The position numbers and the translations under genes are program-made. Positions 1 to 6,706 of a DNA stretch of 14,205 nucleotides are shown one piece after another. The DNA comes from CAJQND01 sp051010055 (GTDB lineage: Bacteria > Pseudomonadota > Alphaproteobacteria > Rhizobiales > CAJQND01): assembly GCA_051010055.1 (NCBI GenBank), contig JBPCVY010000257.1, forward strand, positions 1-14,205, given 5' to 3'. Below the pieces are notes generated by a model. It was not told the origin of the DNA. It saw only the letters and a program-made list of their open reading frames with translations, and did not search any database. The stretch's first letter is position 1. Each line of letters starts with the position of its first letter.

Positions 1-788
1 TTGACGATCTTGAGCTGCTGAAAGAGGCAGCCTGTGAGGCCGGTGAGTTGGCCTCTGACATGTTCAAGCGCGGCGTTGAAAGCTGGGACAAGGCCGACAA
101 GACACCCATCACCGAAGCTGATTTGGCAGTGAACGGTCTTTTGCAGGCGCGCCTTACCGGTGCGCGGCCTGATTATGGCTGGTTGTCTGAGGAAACCGCC
201 GATGCGCCTGATCGGCTGGAACGTGTGCGCACCTGGGTTGTCGATCCAATTGATGGCACCAGGGGCTTCATTCGCGGCAACGATCAATGGTGTGTTGCTG
301 CAGGACTGGTAGAAAACGGGATTGCCATCGCCGGGGTTATCGTCCGGCCCTTGGCAAATGAGATTTATGTGGCCGCCTCCGGCATGGGCGCATTTCTCAA
401 CGATAAGCCAATCGTCGTTCATGAGCGCGAAACGGTGGCCGGTTGCCGGCTCATCATGCACGACCATTTGCGCACTTCAAAGAAATGGGGCGTGCCATGG
501 CCCCCGCTCAAGACATCCATGAGCACGTCGATGGCGCTGCGGCTTTGCAATGTCGCCTCAGGCGTTGCAGATGCCACCATCGCCATTTCGAACAAGAGCG
601 ACTGGGACCTGGCCGCTGCCGATATATTGGTGCGCGAGGCCGGTGGGCAGATTTCCACAAGAGCCGGTGAGCAATTGATTTATAATCAACAAAAGACACG
701 CCATAACGGCATTCTTGCCGCCTCCAGCAGCCTTTATGGGCCGCTTCTGGAGCACACCCGGCAATGGAAACTGGCAGGACAAATGTAA
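1..788 (+). CDS. cysQ: CysQ / inositol monophosphatase-family phosphatase, 5'-partial
   Basis: This is a Mg-dependent phosphatase of the inositol monophosphatase fold, most like bacterial CysQ, which removes the 3'-phosphate from 3'-phosphoadenosine 5'-phosphate formed during sulfate assimilation. The frame is open to the left edge (first whole codon at base 3) and the visible upstream codons read DDLELLKEAACEAGEL, which matches the family's first helix, so the gene starts outside the window. A TTG at base 48 is inside the gene and is not the start. Visible motifs are the metal-binding Glu pair in WLSEET (180-197), DPIDGT (243-260) and the C-terminal WDLAAAD signature (603-623) followed by an AGG. 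About 261 residues are visible. DUF4170 follows after 16 bases, so the two are probably co-transcribed. The family is secure; CysQ versus inositol-phosphatase activity cannot be settled from sequence alone. Confidence 0.85.
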   Translation, partial: DDLELLKEAACEAGELASDMFKRGVESWDKADKTPITEADLAVNGLLQARLTGARPDYGWLSEETADAPDRLERVRTWVVDPIDGTRGFIRGNDQWCVAAGLVENGIAIAGVIVRPLANEIYVAASGMGAFLNDKPIVVHERETVAGCRLIMHDHLRTSKKWGVPWPPLKTSMSTSMALRLCNVASGVADATIAISNKSDWDLAAADILVREAGGQISTRAGEQLIYNQQKTRHNGILAASSSLYGPLLEHTRQWKLAGQM

Positions 789-792
789 AACT

Positions 793-798
793 AAAGGA
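793..798 (+). promoter_or_regulatory. Ribosome binding site of the DUF4170 gene
   Basis: AAAGGA lies 6 bases before the ATG at 805. It fixes that start over the longer in-frame reading that would begin at 715 inside the upstream gene. Confidence 0.65.
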
Positions 799-804
799 TT
801 TTCG

Positions 805-1056
805 ATGCCTGATAAGGAAGTTAAACCAAAGCAGCTATTGCATCTTGTTTTCGGCGGCGAGCTGGAAAGCCTGGAAGGAACCGATTTCAGTAATCTCGAC
901 GAGCTCGATATTGTCGGCATTTTTCCCGACTATGCTTCCGCCTATGATGTCTGGAAATCGAAGGCCCAATCGACAGTGGATAACGCGCACACGCGTTATT
1001 TCATAGTCCACATGCACCGGCTTCTCGACCCGGACAACGACGGCAAATTCGGCTGA
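805..1056 (+). CDS. DUF4170 domain protein (unknown function)
   Basis: A small 83-residue protein that I recognise as DUF4170 from the conserved core, which includes KQLLHLVFGGEL, then LDIVGIFPDYASAY, then AQSTVDNAHTRYFIVHMHRL and a C-terminal LLDPD. There is no signal peptide or membrane segment, so it should be cytosolic. The ATG at 805 is chosen because it has a good ribosome binding site and matches the family N-terminus. The family is found mainly in Alphaproteobacteria and, as I recall, often sits beside a CysQ-like phosphatase and lipopolysaccharide genes. Here it follows the phosphatase by 16 bases and ends 3 bases from the stop of the convergent DUF2093 gene. No biochemical function is known to me. 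Confidence 0.85.
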   Translation: MPDKEVKPKQLLHLVFGGELESLEGTDFSNLDELDIVGIFPDYASAYDVWKSKAQSTVDNAHTRYFIVHMHRLLDPDNDGKFG

Positions 1057-1075
1057 AAATTACTTAGATAATTTT
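1056..1075. other. AT-rich inverted repeat between convergent stop codons
   Basis: AAAATT (1056-1061) and AATTTT (1070-1075) are perfect inverted arms with an 8-base loop, and a further T follows. The repeat spans the stop codons of DUF4170 (plus) and DUF2093 (minus). It could act as a weak two-way terminator, but the stem has no G-C pairs, so the call is tentative. Confidence 0.25.
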
Positions 1076-1281
1076 TCCAGATAGCGGCCCAGCGAAAGCG
1101 CCGCTGTCGAATAGGCTTCCTGCAAATCCACATCCCAATATTTGAGCTGGTCAAGCGGAATGGGCTTGCCGGTCACCGCGCACCGCACGAAATCGCCAGG
1201 CGCGATGACCTGGTAGTCCCCGCCCACATAGCGCAACCGCGCCTCGCGGCCGGGAGTGAATTTCGGTTCGAACCTGTTCAT
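1060..1281 (-). CDS. DUF2093 domain protein (unknown function)
   Basis: A 73-residue protein that I recognise as DUF2093. Its hallmark is a short run with GDYQVIAPGDFVRCAVTG (residues about 21-38), then a KPIPLDQLKYW segment and a QEAY motif near the C-terminus. It starts with ATG at 1281 and has one Cys in the conserved VRCAVTG. There is no signal peptide or membrane span. It lies 74 bases downstream of xseA on the same strand and is probably the last gene of that transcript. The region just before its start has no strong Shine-Dalgarno match. The family is essentially alphaproteobacterial and its function is not known to me. Confidence 0.85.
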   Translation of the reverse strand: MNRFEPKFTPGREARLRYVGGDYQVIAPGDFVRCAVTGKPIPLDQLKYWDVDLQEAYSTAALSLGRYLEKLSK

Positions 1282-1355
1282 GGGGCCAGTGATACCGCCA
1301 AATGAAGGCGATTTCTACAGGTGGGTGACAATTTTCCTGCGCCTCACCACTTTTT

Positions 1356-2843
1356 CTAGAACAGCGAGCCCTGGTTCTTATCACCGCTTTTGGGTTTTGC
1401 AGGTTGCTTCGGTTTTGTGCGTTTGGCAGGCCCGGCGCCCTTTTCACCGACTACCGCATCGACCGCACCGTCGTGGAACTGGATCTCTATGGCCTCGCCA
1501 GCAGATGTTGCCGCTGCCGCACGGAGTGGATTCGCGGATGCCTTATCGCGCACCAGAGCAAACCCGCGCGCCAAAACACCCTGATAACCAAGCGCTACAA
1601 GCAGCTTGCCATGCCCATCCAAGACCTGACGGCGGCGCTCGAAACCCGTTCGCATGGCAATGGCCGCACGCGCGCCTATACGCCCTTCAAGCCGTTCGCG
1701 CTTTTCTGAAACAACACGGCGGATGCCGGCCGGACTGTGCAAGGCGCTCAGCCGCTCCAGCCGCGCCCTGTGCACACCAGCGCACGCCAACAGGCCGCGC
1801 CCCAGCCGCTGAGATGCGCCATCAAGGCGCTGGCGCGGCAGGGCAAGCGCATCTTCAAGGCGCGGCAGCCCGCGCGATGCCGCCCGCAAGGATTGCACCC
1901 TTTCGGATAGGCCCCGCCGTACCCCGCGCCGCAACCGGGCTGAAAGATCATCCATCTGGGCCAGCAAATCCATGCGCACTGGCACCGCCCGTTCCGCCGC
2001 TCCCGTTGGAGTTGGCGCGCGATGATCGGCTGCATAATCGATGAGCGTCCAGTCGGTTTCGTGGCCAACCGCGGAAACAAGCGGTATGGCGCTTTCAGCA
2101 GCGGCCCGGACAACCGCCTCTTCGTTGAACCCCCAAAGGTCTTCCAGCGAGCCGCCGCCACGGGCAACAATAAGAAGATCAGGGCGCGGCAATTCTCCAC
2201 CCGGCTCAAAATTATTGAAGCCACGGATGGCTGCTGCCACCTCATCGCCTGATGTTTCTCCCTGCACCCTTACTGGCCACACCAGAACCCGGCGCGGAAA
2301 CCTGTCGGCCAATCTGTGCAAAATATCGCGGATTACCGCCCCGGTAGGCGATGTCACAACGCCGATCACTTCTGGAAGGAACGGCAATGGTTTCTTACGC
2401 GCCTCGTCAAACAGACCTTCTGCCGCGAGTTTTTTACGCCTTTCTTCCAGCAGCGCCATGAGCGCGCCAACACCGGCAGGCTCCATTGTGTCGATAATAA
2501 TTTGATATTTCGATTGGCCGGGAAATGTTGTGATTTTGCCGGTGACAATCACTTCAAGGCCCTGCTCGGGCTGAATTTTCAATCTGCCGGCAACGCCCTT
2601 CCAGATAACGCCATTGAGAACCGCCTTGTCATCTTTCAAATCTAGATAGACATGGCCCGATGCAGGGCGTGAAACCCGCCCCAGCTCGCCGCGCACACGT
2701 ACATGGCCAAATGTATCCTCAACCGTACGTTTGAGTGCAAAGGAAATCTCCGATACCGAATATTCCGCTACATTCGAAGCGGTGGTGCCGTCATCGCCTG
2801 GCGCATCGAAAGGCCACGCAGGCGTATCATCATCTGTGGACAT
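1356..2843 (-). CDS. xseA: Exodeoxyribonuclease VII large subunit
   Basis: Catalytic subunit of exonuclease VII, which with several XseB subunits degrades single-stranded DNA from both ends in the cytoplasm. The 495-residue protein has a polar leader (1-25), an N-terminal OB-fold (about 28-125) for single-stranded DNA, and the catalytic domain with GVVTSPTGAVIRDI (161-174), ARGGGSLEDLWGFNEE (227-242) and the GHETDWTLID block with its PTPTGAAE end (260-284). A long helical Arg/Leu/Ala-rich coiled-coil region (about 290-400) follows, as expected for XseB binding, then a small beta segment. The last 30 residues are a Lys/Pro-rich, probably disordered tail ending in QGSLF. The ATG at 2843 is the only sensible start, though its ribosome site is weak. 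xseB is not in the window. The gene is divergent from purD, with 70 bases between them. Confidence 0.97.
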   Translation of the reverse strand: MSTDDDTPAWPFDAPGDDGTTASNVAEYSVSEISFALKRTVEDTFGHVRVRGELGRVSRPASGHVYLDLKDDKAVLNGVIWKGVAGRLKIQPEQGLEVIVTGKITTFPGQSKYQIIIDTMEPAGVGALMALLEERRKKLAAEGLFDEARKKPLPFLPEVIGVVTSPTGAVIRDILHRLADRFPRRVLVWPVRVQGETSGDEVAAAIRGFNNFEPGGELPRPDLLIVARGGGSLEDLWGFNEEAVVRAAAESAIPLVSAVGHETDWTLIDYAADHRAPTPTGAAERAVPVRMDLLAQMDDLSARLRRGVRRGLSERVQSLRAASRGLPRLEDALALPRQRLDGASQRLGRGLLACAGVHRARLERLSALHSPAGIRRVVSEKRERLEGRIGARAAIAMRTGFERRRQVLDGHGKLLVALGYQGVLARGFALVRDKASANPLRAAAATSAGEAIEIQFHDGAVDAVVGEKGAGPAKRTKPKQPAKPKSGDKNQGSLF

Positions 2844-2901
2844 TTAATGCCGAATCCCTGTCTGTCGTTCCCCATGAAATGCTAGAACTCTTACAAGAGC
2901 A

Positions 2902-2908
2902 AGAGAGG
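2902..2908 (+). promoter_or_regulatory. Ribosome binding site of purD
   Basis: AGAGAGG lies 5 bases before ATG 2914. It favours that ATG over the in-frame GTG at 2908, which overlaps the site itself. Confidence 0.7.
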
Positions 2909-2913
2909 TGTGT

Positions 2914-4197
2914 ATGAATATTCTGGTTATCGGTTCTGGCGGGCGCGAACATGCCTTGTGCTGGGCAATCCGCAACAGCTCCCTTTGTGATGAGCTTTAT
3001 TGCGCACCTGGAAATGGCGGCATAACCGGAGTTGCCAAGTGTGTCCCTCTGGATTCGGCAGACCATGATGCGGTAGCAGGTTTTTGCACAGAAAATGATA
3101 TCGGCCTGGTGGTTGTTGGCCCGGAAGTTCCTCTTGTTGCAGGCCTTGCAGATGATTTGCGCGCTAAGGGACTTATGGTTTTTGGCCCCTCAAAGGCAGC
3201 TGCCCGGCTAGAGGGGTCGAAAGGGTTCACAAAAGACCTTTGCAAAAAATACAGTATCCCGACGGCTGCCTACGGCCGCTTTAGCAATCTCGAAGAGGCG
3301 AAAAATTACCTGATTAAAACCGCCGCACCTGTTGTGGTGAAAGCTGACGGGCTTGCTGCAGGCAAGGGTGTGATTATCGCTGAAACAGTAGAACAGGCCG
3401 AACAGGCCCTTGATGACATCTTTGGCGGCGCGTTTGGCGAGGCGGGTGCAGAAGTTGTTATTGAAGAGTTTCTGGTAGGTGAAGAGGCCAGCTTTTTCGC
3501 CCTGGTGGATGGCAAAACCGCCCTGCCGCTCACCACCGCCCAGGACCATAAACGGGCCTTTGATGGCGATAAAGGCCCAAACACCGGCGGCATGGGGGCC
3601 TATTCGCCCGCCCCGGTGATGAGCGAAGAACTATGCCAGCGCACAATGGATGAAATCATCCTTCCGACTGTTTCTGCCATGACCGAAGACGGCAACCCCT
3701 ATCAGGGCGTGCTTTATGCCGGGTTGATGATTACGGAGAAAGGGCCTCAGCTCATTGAGTACAATGTGCGGTTTGGAGACCCTGAATGCCAGGTGCTGGT
3801 GATGCGGCTGAAGGACGATATTGTCAGCCTGTTGTCAGCCTGCTGCGAAGGCCGCCTTGATAAAGTTTCGACAATTCGCTGGCATGATGAGACAGCCCTT
3901 ACCGTGGTGATGGCGGCAAAGGGATATCCCGGCTCATATGACAGCGGCAGCATAATTGGCAGATTGGCGCAGGCGCGCAGCGATACTGAAGTGGAGATTT
4001 TCCACGCCGGAACCAAAATGGCTGATAATGGCGCCATAATCTCGTCAGGCGGGCGGGTTCTAAACGTCACCGCGCTTGGCAAAGATGTAACAGATGCACA
4101 GAAACGCGCCTATGACGCGGTTTCAAAAGTAGAGTGGCCGGGTGGATTTTACCGCCATGACATTGGCTGGCGCGCCGTTAAACGAGAAGTTGAATAA
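2914..4197 (+). CDS. purD: Phosphoribosylamine--glycine ligase (GAR synthetase)
   Basis: Catalyses the ATP-dependent joining of glycine to 5-phosphoribosylamine, the second step of de novo purine synthesis in the cytoplasm. At 427 residues it is full length for monofunctional bacterial PurD. The N-terminal domain begins NILVIGSGGREHAL (2-15) and carries VVVGPEVPL (67-75). The ATP-grasp core shows KADGLAAGKGV (143-153), the clamp segment EEFLVGEEASF (184-194), GPNTGGMGAYSP (221-232) and the metal-binding NVRFGDPE (284-291). The C-terminal domain ends near WPGGFYRHDIGWRA. The ATG at 2914 fits both the family N-terminus and the ribosome site. The gene is divergent from xseA, and the 70-base gap between them probably holds promoters for both, though I could not pick out convincing boxes. 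The kinase gene follows after 38 bases. Confidence 0.97.
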   Translation: MNILVIGSGGREHALCWAIRNSSLCDELYCAPGNGGITGVAKCVPLDSADHDAVAGFCTENDIGLVVVGPEVPLVAGLADDLRAKGLMVFGPSKAAARLEGSKGFTKDLCKKYSIPTAAYGRFSNLEEAKNYLIKTAAPVVVKADGLAAGKGVIIAETVEQAEQALDDIFGGAFGEAGAEVVIEEFLVGEEASFFALVDGKTALPLTTAQDHKRAFDGDKGPNTGGMGAYSPAPVMSEELCQRTMDEIILPTVSAMTEDGNPYQGVLYAGLMITEKGPQLIEYNVRFGDPECQVLVMRLKDDIVSLLSACCEGRLDKVSTIRWHDETALTVVMAAKGYPGSYDSGSIIGRLAQARSDTEVEIFHAGTKMADNGAIISSGGRVLNVTALGKDVTDAQKRAYDAVSKVEWPGGFYRHDIGWRAVKREVE

Positions 4198-4201
4198 GGG
4201 G

Positions 4202-4229
4202 TTACCAATTTATTCAAACGCGCTATTTT
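4202..4229 (+). promoter_or_regulatory. Possible leaderless sigma-70-type promoter of the kinase gene
   Basis: TTACCA (4202-4207) resembles a -35 box and TATTTT (4224-4229) a -10 box, with a 16-base spacer. Each matches its consensus at 4 of 6 positions. The -10 box ends 6 bases before ATG 4236, so transcription would begin at or next to the A of the start codon. No Shine-Dalgarno sequence is present, which fits a leaderless mRNA, a common form in some Alphaproteobacteria. The boxes are weak and chance matches are possible. Confidence 0.25.
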
Positions 4230-4235
4230 TGTCGT

Positions 4236-5321
4236 ATGAATAATCTGATTGATCGTCAGGACAGCTACGAAGGCACAAAACCGGTCGTTGAAGCCCACCG
4301 CTTCGACGAGGACCGCCTTGAGCGCTTTATGGCAAATCACTTGAACGACTTTGAGGGGCCGATTTCGGTCGAGCAGTTCAAGGGCGGCCAGTCCAACCCC
4401 ACTTACCGGATAGTCTCACCATCGGGCAAATATGTTCTGCGCCGCAAACCGCCTGGGAAACTGCTGAAATCCGCCCATGCCGTCGATCGCGAATACCGGG
4501 TGATATCGGCCCTGAAAGCACAGGATTTCCCGGTGCCGCGCCCTTACATTCTGTGCAAGGACGAAGCCGTCATCGGCACCATGTTTTACATGATGGATTT
4601 CGTTGAAGGCCGCATTTTCTGGAACCCGCATGTGCCCGATGTAGGCTGTGAAGAGCGCACTGCCATTTTCGATGAACTGAACTCTACAATTGCCAGGCTG
4701 CATTCAATTGACCCGGACGCTGCGGGCCTTGGCGACTTTGGCAAGCCCGGCGGCTATGTGGCGCGGCAAATCTACCGGTGGTCGGAGCAATACAGGGCCT
4801 CGACGACGCAAGACATTCCGGAGATGGAGCATCTCATGGACTGGCTGCCGGGAGCATGCCCGGAAGTTTCCGATGTTGCGATCGTTCACGGAGACTACCG
4901 TCTCGACAATACGGTTCTCCATAGCACCGAGCCGCGCATACTTGCGGTTTTGGACTGGGAGTTGTCTACCCTTGGCGACCCGATGGCCGATTTCACCTAC
5001 CACATGATGCAATGGCACATGCCGCCATCGAAAACCGGCGCCGGGGTTGGTTCGCTTATCGGCCACGATTTGGCCGAGCTTGGCATTCCTTCAGCTGAAG
5101 AGTATATCGAGCGCTATTGCGAGCGCGCCGGGCACAGCAATATCTCCAACTTTGATTTTTATTTTGCTTATAACTTCTTCCGCATGGCGGCGATTTTTCA
5201 AGGCATTGTGGGGCGCGTGCGTGATGGTACCGCAGCCAATCCGCACGCTGCGGCGATGGAAAGCCAGGTGGCGCCCATGGCGGAAGTTGCCTGGAAATAC
5301 GCAAAGCGAGCCGGGGCTTAA
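4236..5321 (+). CDS. ACAD10/11-type phosphotransferase (APH kinase fold)
   Basis: A 361-residue cytosolic kinase of the aminoglycoside phosphotransferase/choline kinase fold, closest in its motifs to the kinase domain of ACAD10/ACAD11. In that group the kinase phosphorylates 4-hydroxyacyl-CoAs so that the hydroxyl can be eliminated before beta-oxidation; the bacterial levulinate-pathway kinase LvaA is related. Motifs are the nucleotide loop QFKGGQSNPTYRI (47-59), YVLRRKPPG (66-74), the catalytic loop VHGDYRLDN (217-225, base D220) and the metal-binding LDWELSTLGDP (239-249, D240). The protein is kinase only, with no fused acyl-CoA dehydrogenase and no such gene beside it. It may be expressed with purD (38-base gap) or from its own promoter. 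Antibiotic resistance is unlikely given the ACAD-type motifs. The real substrate is unknown. Confidence 0.85.
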   Translation: MNNLIDRQDSYEGTKPVVEAHRFDEDRLERFMANHLNDFEGPISVEQFKGGQSNPTYRIVSPSGKYVLRRKPPGKLLKSAHAVDREYRVISALKAQDFPVPRPYILCKDEAVIGTMFYMMDFVEGRIFWNPHVPDVGCEERTAIFDELNSTIARLHSIDPDAAGLGDFGKPGGYVARQIYRWSEQYRASTTQDIPEMEHLMDWLPGACPEVSDVAIVHGDYRLDNTVLHSTEPRILAVLDWELSTLGDPMADFTYHMMQWHMPPSKTGAGVGSLIGHDLAELGIPSAEEYIERYCERAGHSNISNFDFYFAYNFFRMAAIFQGIVGRVRDGTAANPHAAAMESQVAPMAEVAWKYAKRAGA

Positions 5322-5377
5322 ATTTTTTTAGGTGTTTGGCGGCTTTAAAACGCCGTGAAACAGGCCATATTGAGGCT

Positions 5378-6214
5378 ATGAGCGATAAGAAAATAGGATT
5401 GGCGCTTGGTGGTGGCAGCGCCCGCGGGCTGGCCCACATCACCATGCTGGAAGCTTTTGATGAGCTTGGCGTAGAGCCCGCGGTGATAGCCGGTTGTTCC
5501 ATGGGTGCGCTCGTGGGCGCGGCATATGCATCCGGCTTTAGCGCGCGCGAAATTGCCGAGCATGCCTGTGATGTGCTGGGGAACCGGATAGAAGCGGCCA
5601 GGCATCTTTTCTCTTCACCCCGAACAAACGTGTTCAACCTCATTGAGTTGAGAGGGCTCAATGCCATCCGCATTGACGGCACTGAACTTGCCGCAATCGT
5701 GCTGCCGGACGGCTATAGCGAGCACCTCGAAGACACAAAAATTCCCATCAAAATCGTCGCCACCGATTTCGAGGCCCAGGAAGAAACCGTTTTTACGGAA
5801 GGTCCGCTCTTGCAGGCGGTCGCCGCTTCAATGGCCATACCGGGCATCATCTCAGCGCCCGAAATAAATGGCCGGCTTTACGTGGATGGCGGCATGACCA
5901 ATCCGGTGCCTTTTGACCTTGTCCATAATGATGCAGATTTCATCATCGCGGTGGATGTGACCGGCAAACCACCCATGCGCGATGGCGGCCATCTAACGAA
6001 CATTGAATTGGCAACCGGCGCCATGCTCACCATGTTCCGGCAAATTGCCATGATGCGCCGGAAGTTTTCACCGCCCGATATCTATATCGAACCGGCAATC
6101 GACCGTTTCACAGCAGCTGATTTCTTCAAAGTTCGTGAAATTCTGAAAGCTGCACAGCCGGCCAAAGATGAGCTCAAAAGGTCAATTGAGGGCCTGCTCA
6201 CCGCCGAGCACTGA
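5378..6214 (+). CDS. Patatin-like phospholipase, RssA/NTE type
   Basis: A 278-residue serine lipase/acyl-hydrolase of the patatin family. The Ser-Asp dyad and its surroundings are intact: oxyanion loop GGGSARG (11-17), nucleophile elbow GCSMG (39-43, Ser41) and the DGG motif in YVDGGMTNP (168-176, Asp170). There is no signal peptide, so it probably acts from the cytoplasm on membrane lipids or acyl esters, as proposed for RssA-like proteins. The ATG at 5378 is chosen because MSDKKIGLALGGGSARG matches the family start; a TTG at 5336 would add 14 unneeded residues. A GAGG sits only 2 bases before the ATG, so the ribosome site is poor. The 3' end overlaps tadA by 17 bases, tail to tail. The physiological substrate cannot be told from sequence. 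Confidence 0.9.
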   Translation: MSDKKIGLALGGGSARGLAHITMLEAFDELGVEPAVIAGCSMGALVGAAYASGFSAREIAEHACDVLGNRIEAARHLFSSPRTNVFNLIELRGLNAIRIDGTELAAIVLPDGYSEHLEDTKIPIKIVATDFEAQEETVFTEGPLLQAVAASMAIPGIISAPEINGRLYVDGGMTNPVPFDLVHNDADFIIAVDVTGKPPMRDGGHLTNIELATGAMLTMFRQIAMMRRKFSPPDIYIEPAIDRFTAADFFKVREILKAAQPAKDELKRSIEGLLTAEH

Positions 6215-6644
6215 AGAACTCTTTCAGAAGGTCCCCGCATGCACGCCCGATAATGCCGCCATAGACTTCAGGCGCATGATGGCACGTGGAATGGCTGAAG
6301 ACGCGCGGGCCATGATCAACTCCGCCGCCTTTTTCATCTTCCGCCCCGTAATAGAGCCTTCTGATGCGGGCAAAGGAAATCGCACCCGCGCACATGGGAC
6401 ATGGCTCAAGGGTGACGTAGAGATCGCAACCGGTAAGCCGTTCTGAGCCCAGCTTTGCCGTTGCCTCGCGAATGCACAGAAGTTCTGCATGGGCGGTTGG
6501 GTCTTTCAGCTCCAGAGTGCGGTTGCCGGCCCGCGCCAGCACTTCGCCCGCACCGTCGACAATAACGGCGCCAACAGGCACTTCCCCGCGTTCCTCAGCC
6601 GCCCTGGCCTCTTCAAGTGCAATTTCCATAGGCATATTGAACAT
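6198..6644 (-). CDS. tadA: tRNA-specific adenosine-34 deaminase
   Basis: Converts A34 to inosine in the wobble position of tRNA-Arg(ACG), which is needed to read CGC and CGA codons. It is a zinc-dependent cytidine-deaminase fold protein of about 148 residues, the usual length. The zinc site is complete: HAE (His52, catalytic Glu54) and PCPMC (Cys82 and Cys85, in LEPCPMCAGA). EVPVGAVIVD near the N-terminus and ISFARIRRLYYGA after the PCxxC are also typical of TadA. There are several candidate ATGs. AGGGG at 6652-6656 is 7 bases from ATG 6644 but only 1 base from ATG 6650, so 6644 is preferred; starting at 6650 adds two residues. The gene is divergent from the rluB-like gene and overlaps the patatin gene by 17 bases at the 3' end. 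Confidence 0.93.
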   Translation of the reverse strand: MFNMPMEIALEEARAAEERGEVPVGAVIVDGAGEVLARAGNRTLELKDPTAHAELLCIREATAKLGSERLTGCDLYVTLEPCPMCAGAISFARIRRLYYGAEDEKGGGVDHGPRVFSHSTCHHAPEVYGGIIGRACGDLLKEFFSARR

Positions 6645-6685
6645 ATTCATGCCCCTGTTTCGTCTTTGTGCGTGTGTAAGGTCAA

Positions 6686-6704
6686 GGGGTTTGATAAGAA
6701 ACCC
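6686..6704 (+). promoter_or_regulatory. Hairpin just before the rluB-like start codon
   Basis: GGGTTT (6687-6692) and AAACCC (6699-6704) form a perfect 6-bp stem around the loop GATAAG, extended by a possible G-T pair at 6686/6705. The stem ends 2 bases before ATG 6707. The only Shine-Dalgarno-like sequence, AAGGGG (6684-6689), is partly inside the left arm, so folding could hide it. A regulatory role is inference only. Confidence 0.3.
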
Positions 6705-6706
6705 TC

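Noticed and set aside
48..788. A complete phosphatase gene starting at TTG 48
   Set aside because: The frame stays open to the left edge and the upstream codons match the family N-terminus, so this is a partial gene rather than a TTG start.
1321..1351. A stem (GTGGGTGA with TCACCAC) between xseA and DUF2093 as a terminator
   Set aside because: Pairing needs a bulge and a 15-base loop, and no T run follows it on the minus strand.
1256..2044. A 262-codon open frame on the plus strand opposite xseA
   Set aside because: It lies antisense to well-supported xseA codons and reads as Pro/Arg/Ala/His-rich sequence with no recognisable motif, as expected for a shadow of a GC-rich gene.
2887..2898. 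Short palindrome CTCTT-AC-AAGAG before purD as an operator
   Set aside because: The arms are only 5 bases, next to the purine-rich ribosome site, and match no PurR-type or other operator I know; chance is likely.
5304..5329. A terminator after the kinase gene (AAGC/GCTT arms, then a run of seven T)
   Set aside because: The stem is only 4 bp with an 8-base loop, too weak to call despite the T run.
5056..5682. A 208-codon minus-strand frame across the kinase/patatin junction
   Set aside because: It is antisense to two genes with intact catalytic motifs, and its product is low-complexity Ser/Ala/Pro sequence without domains.
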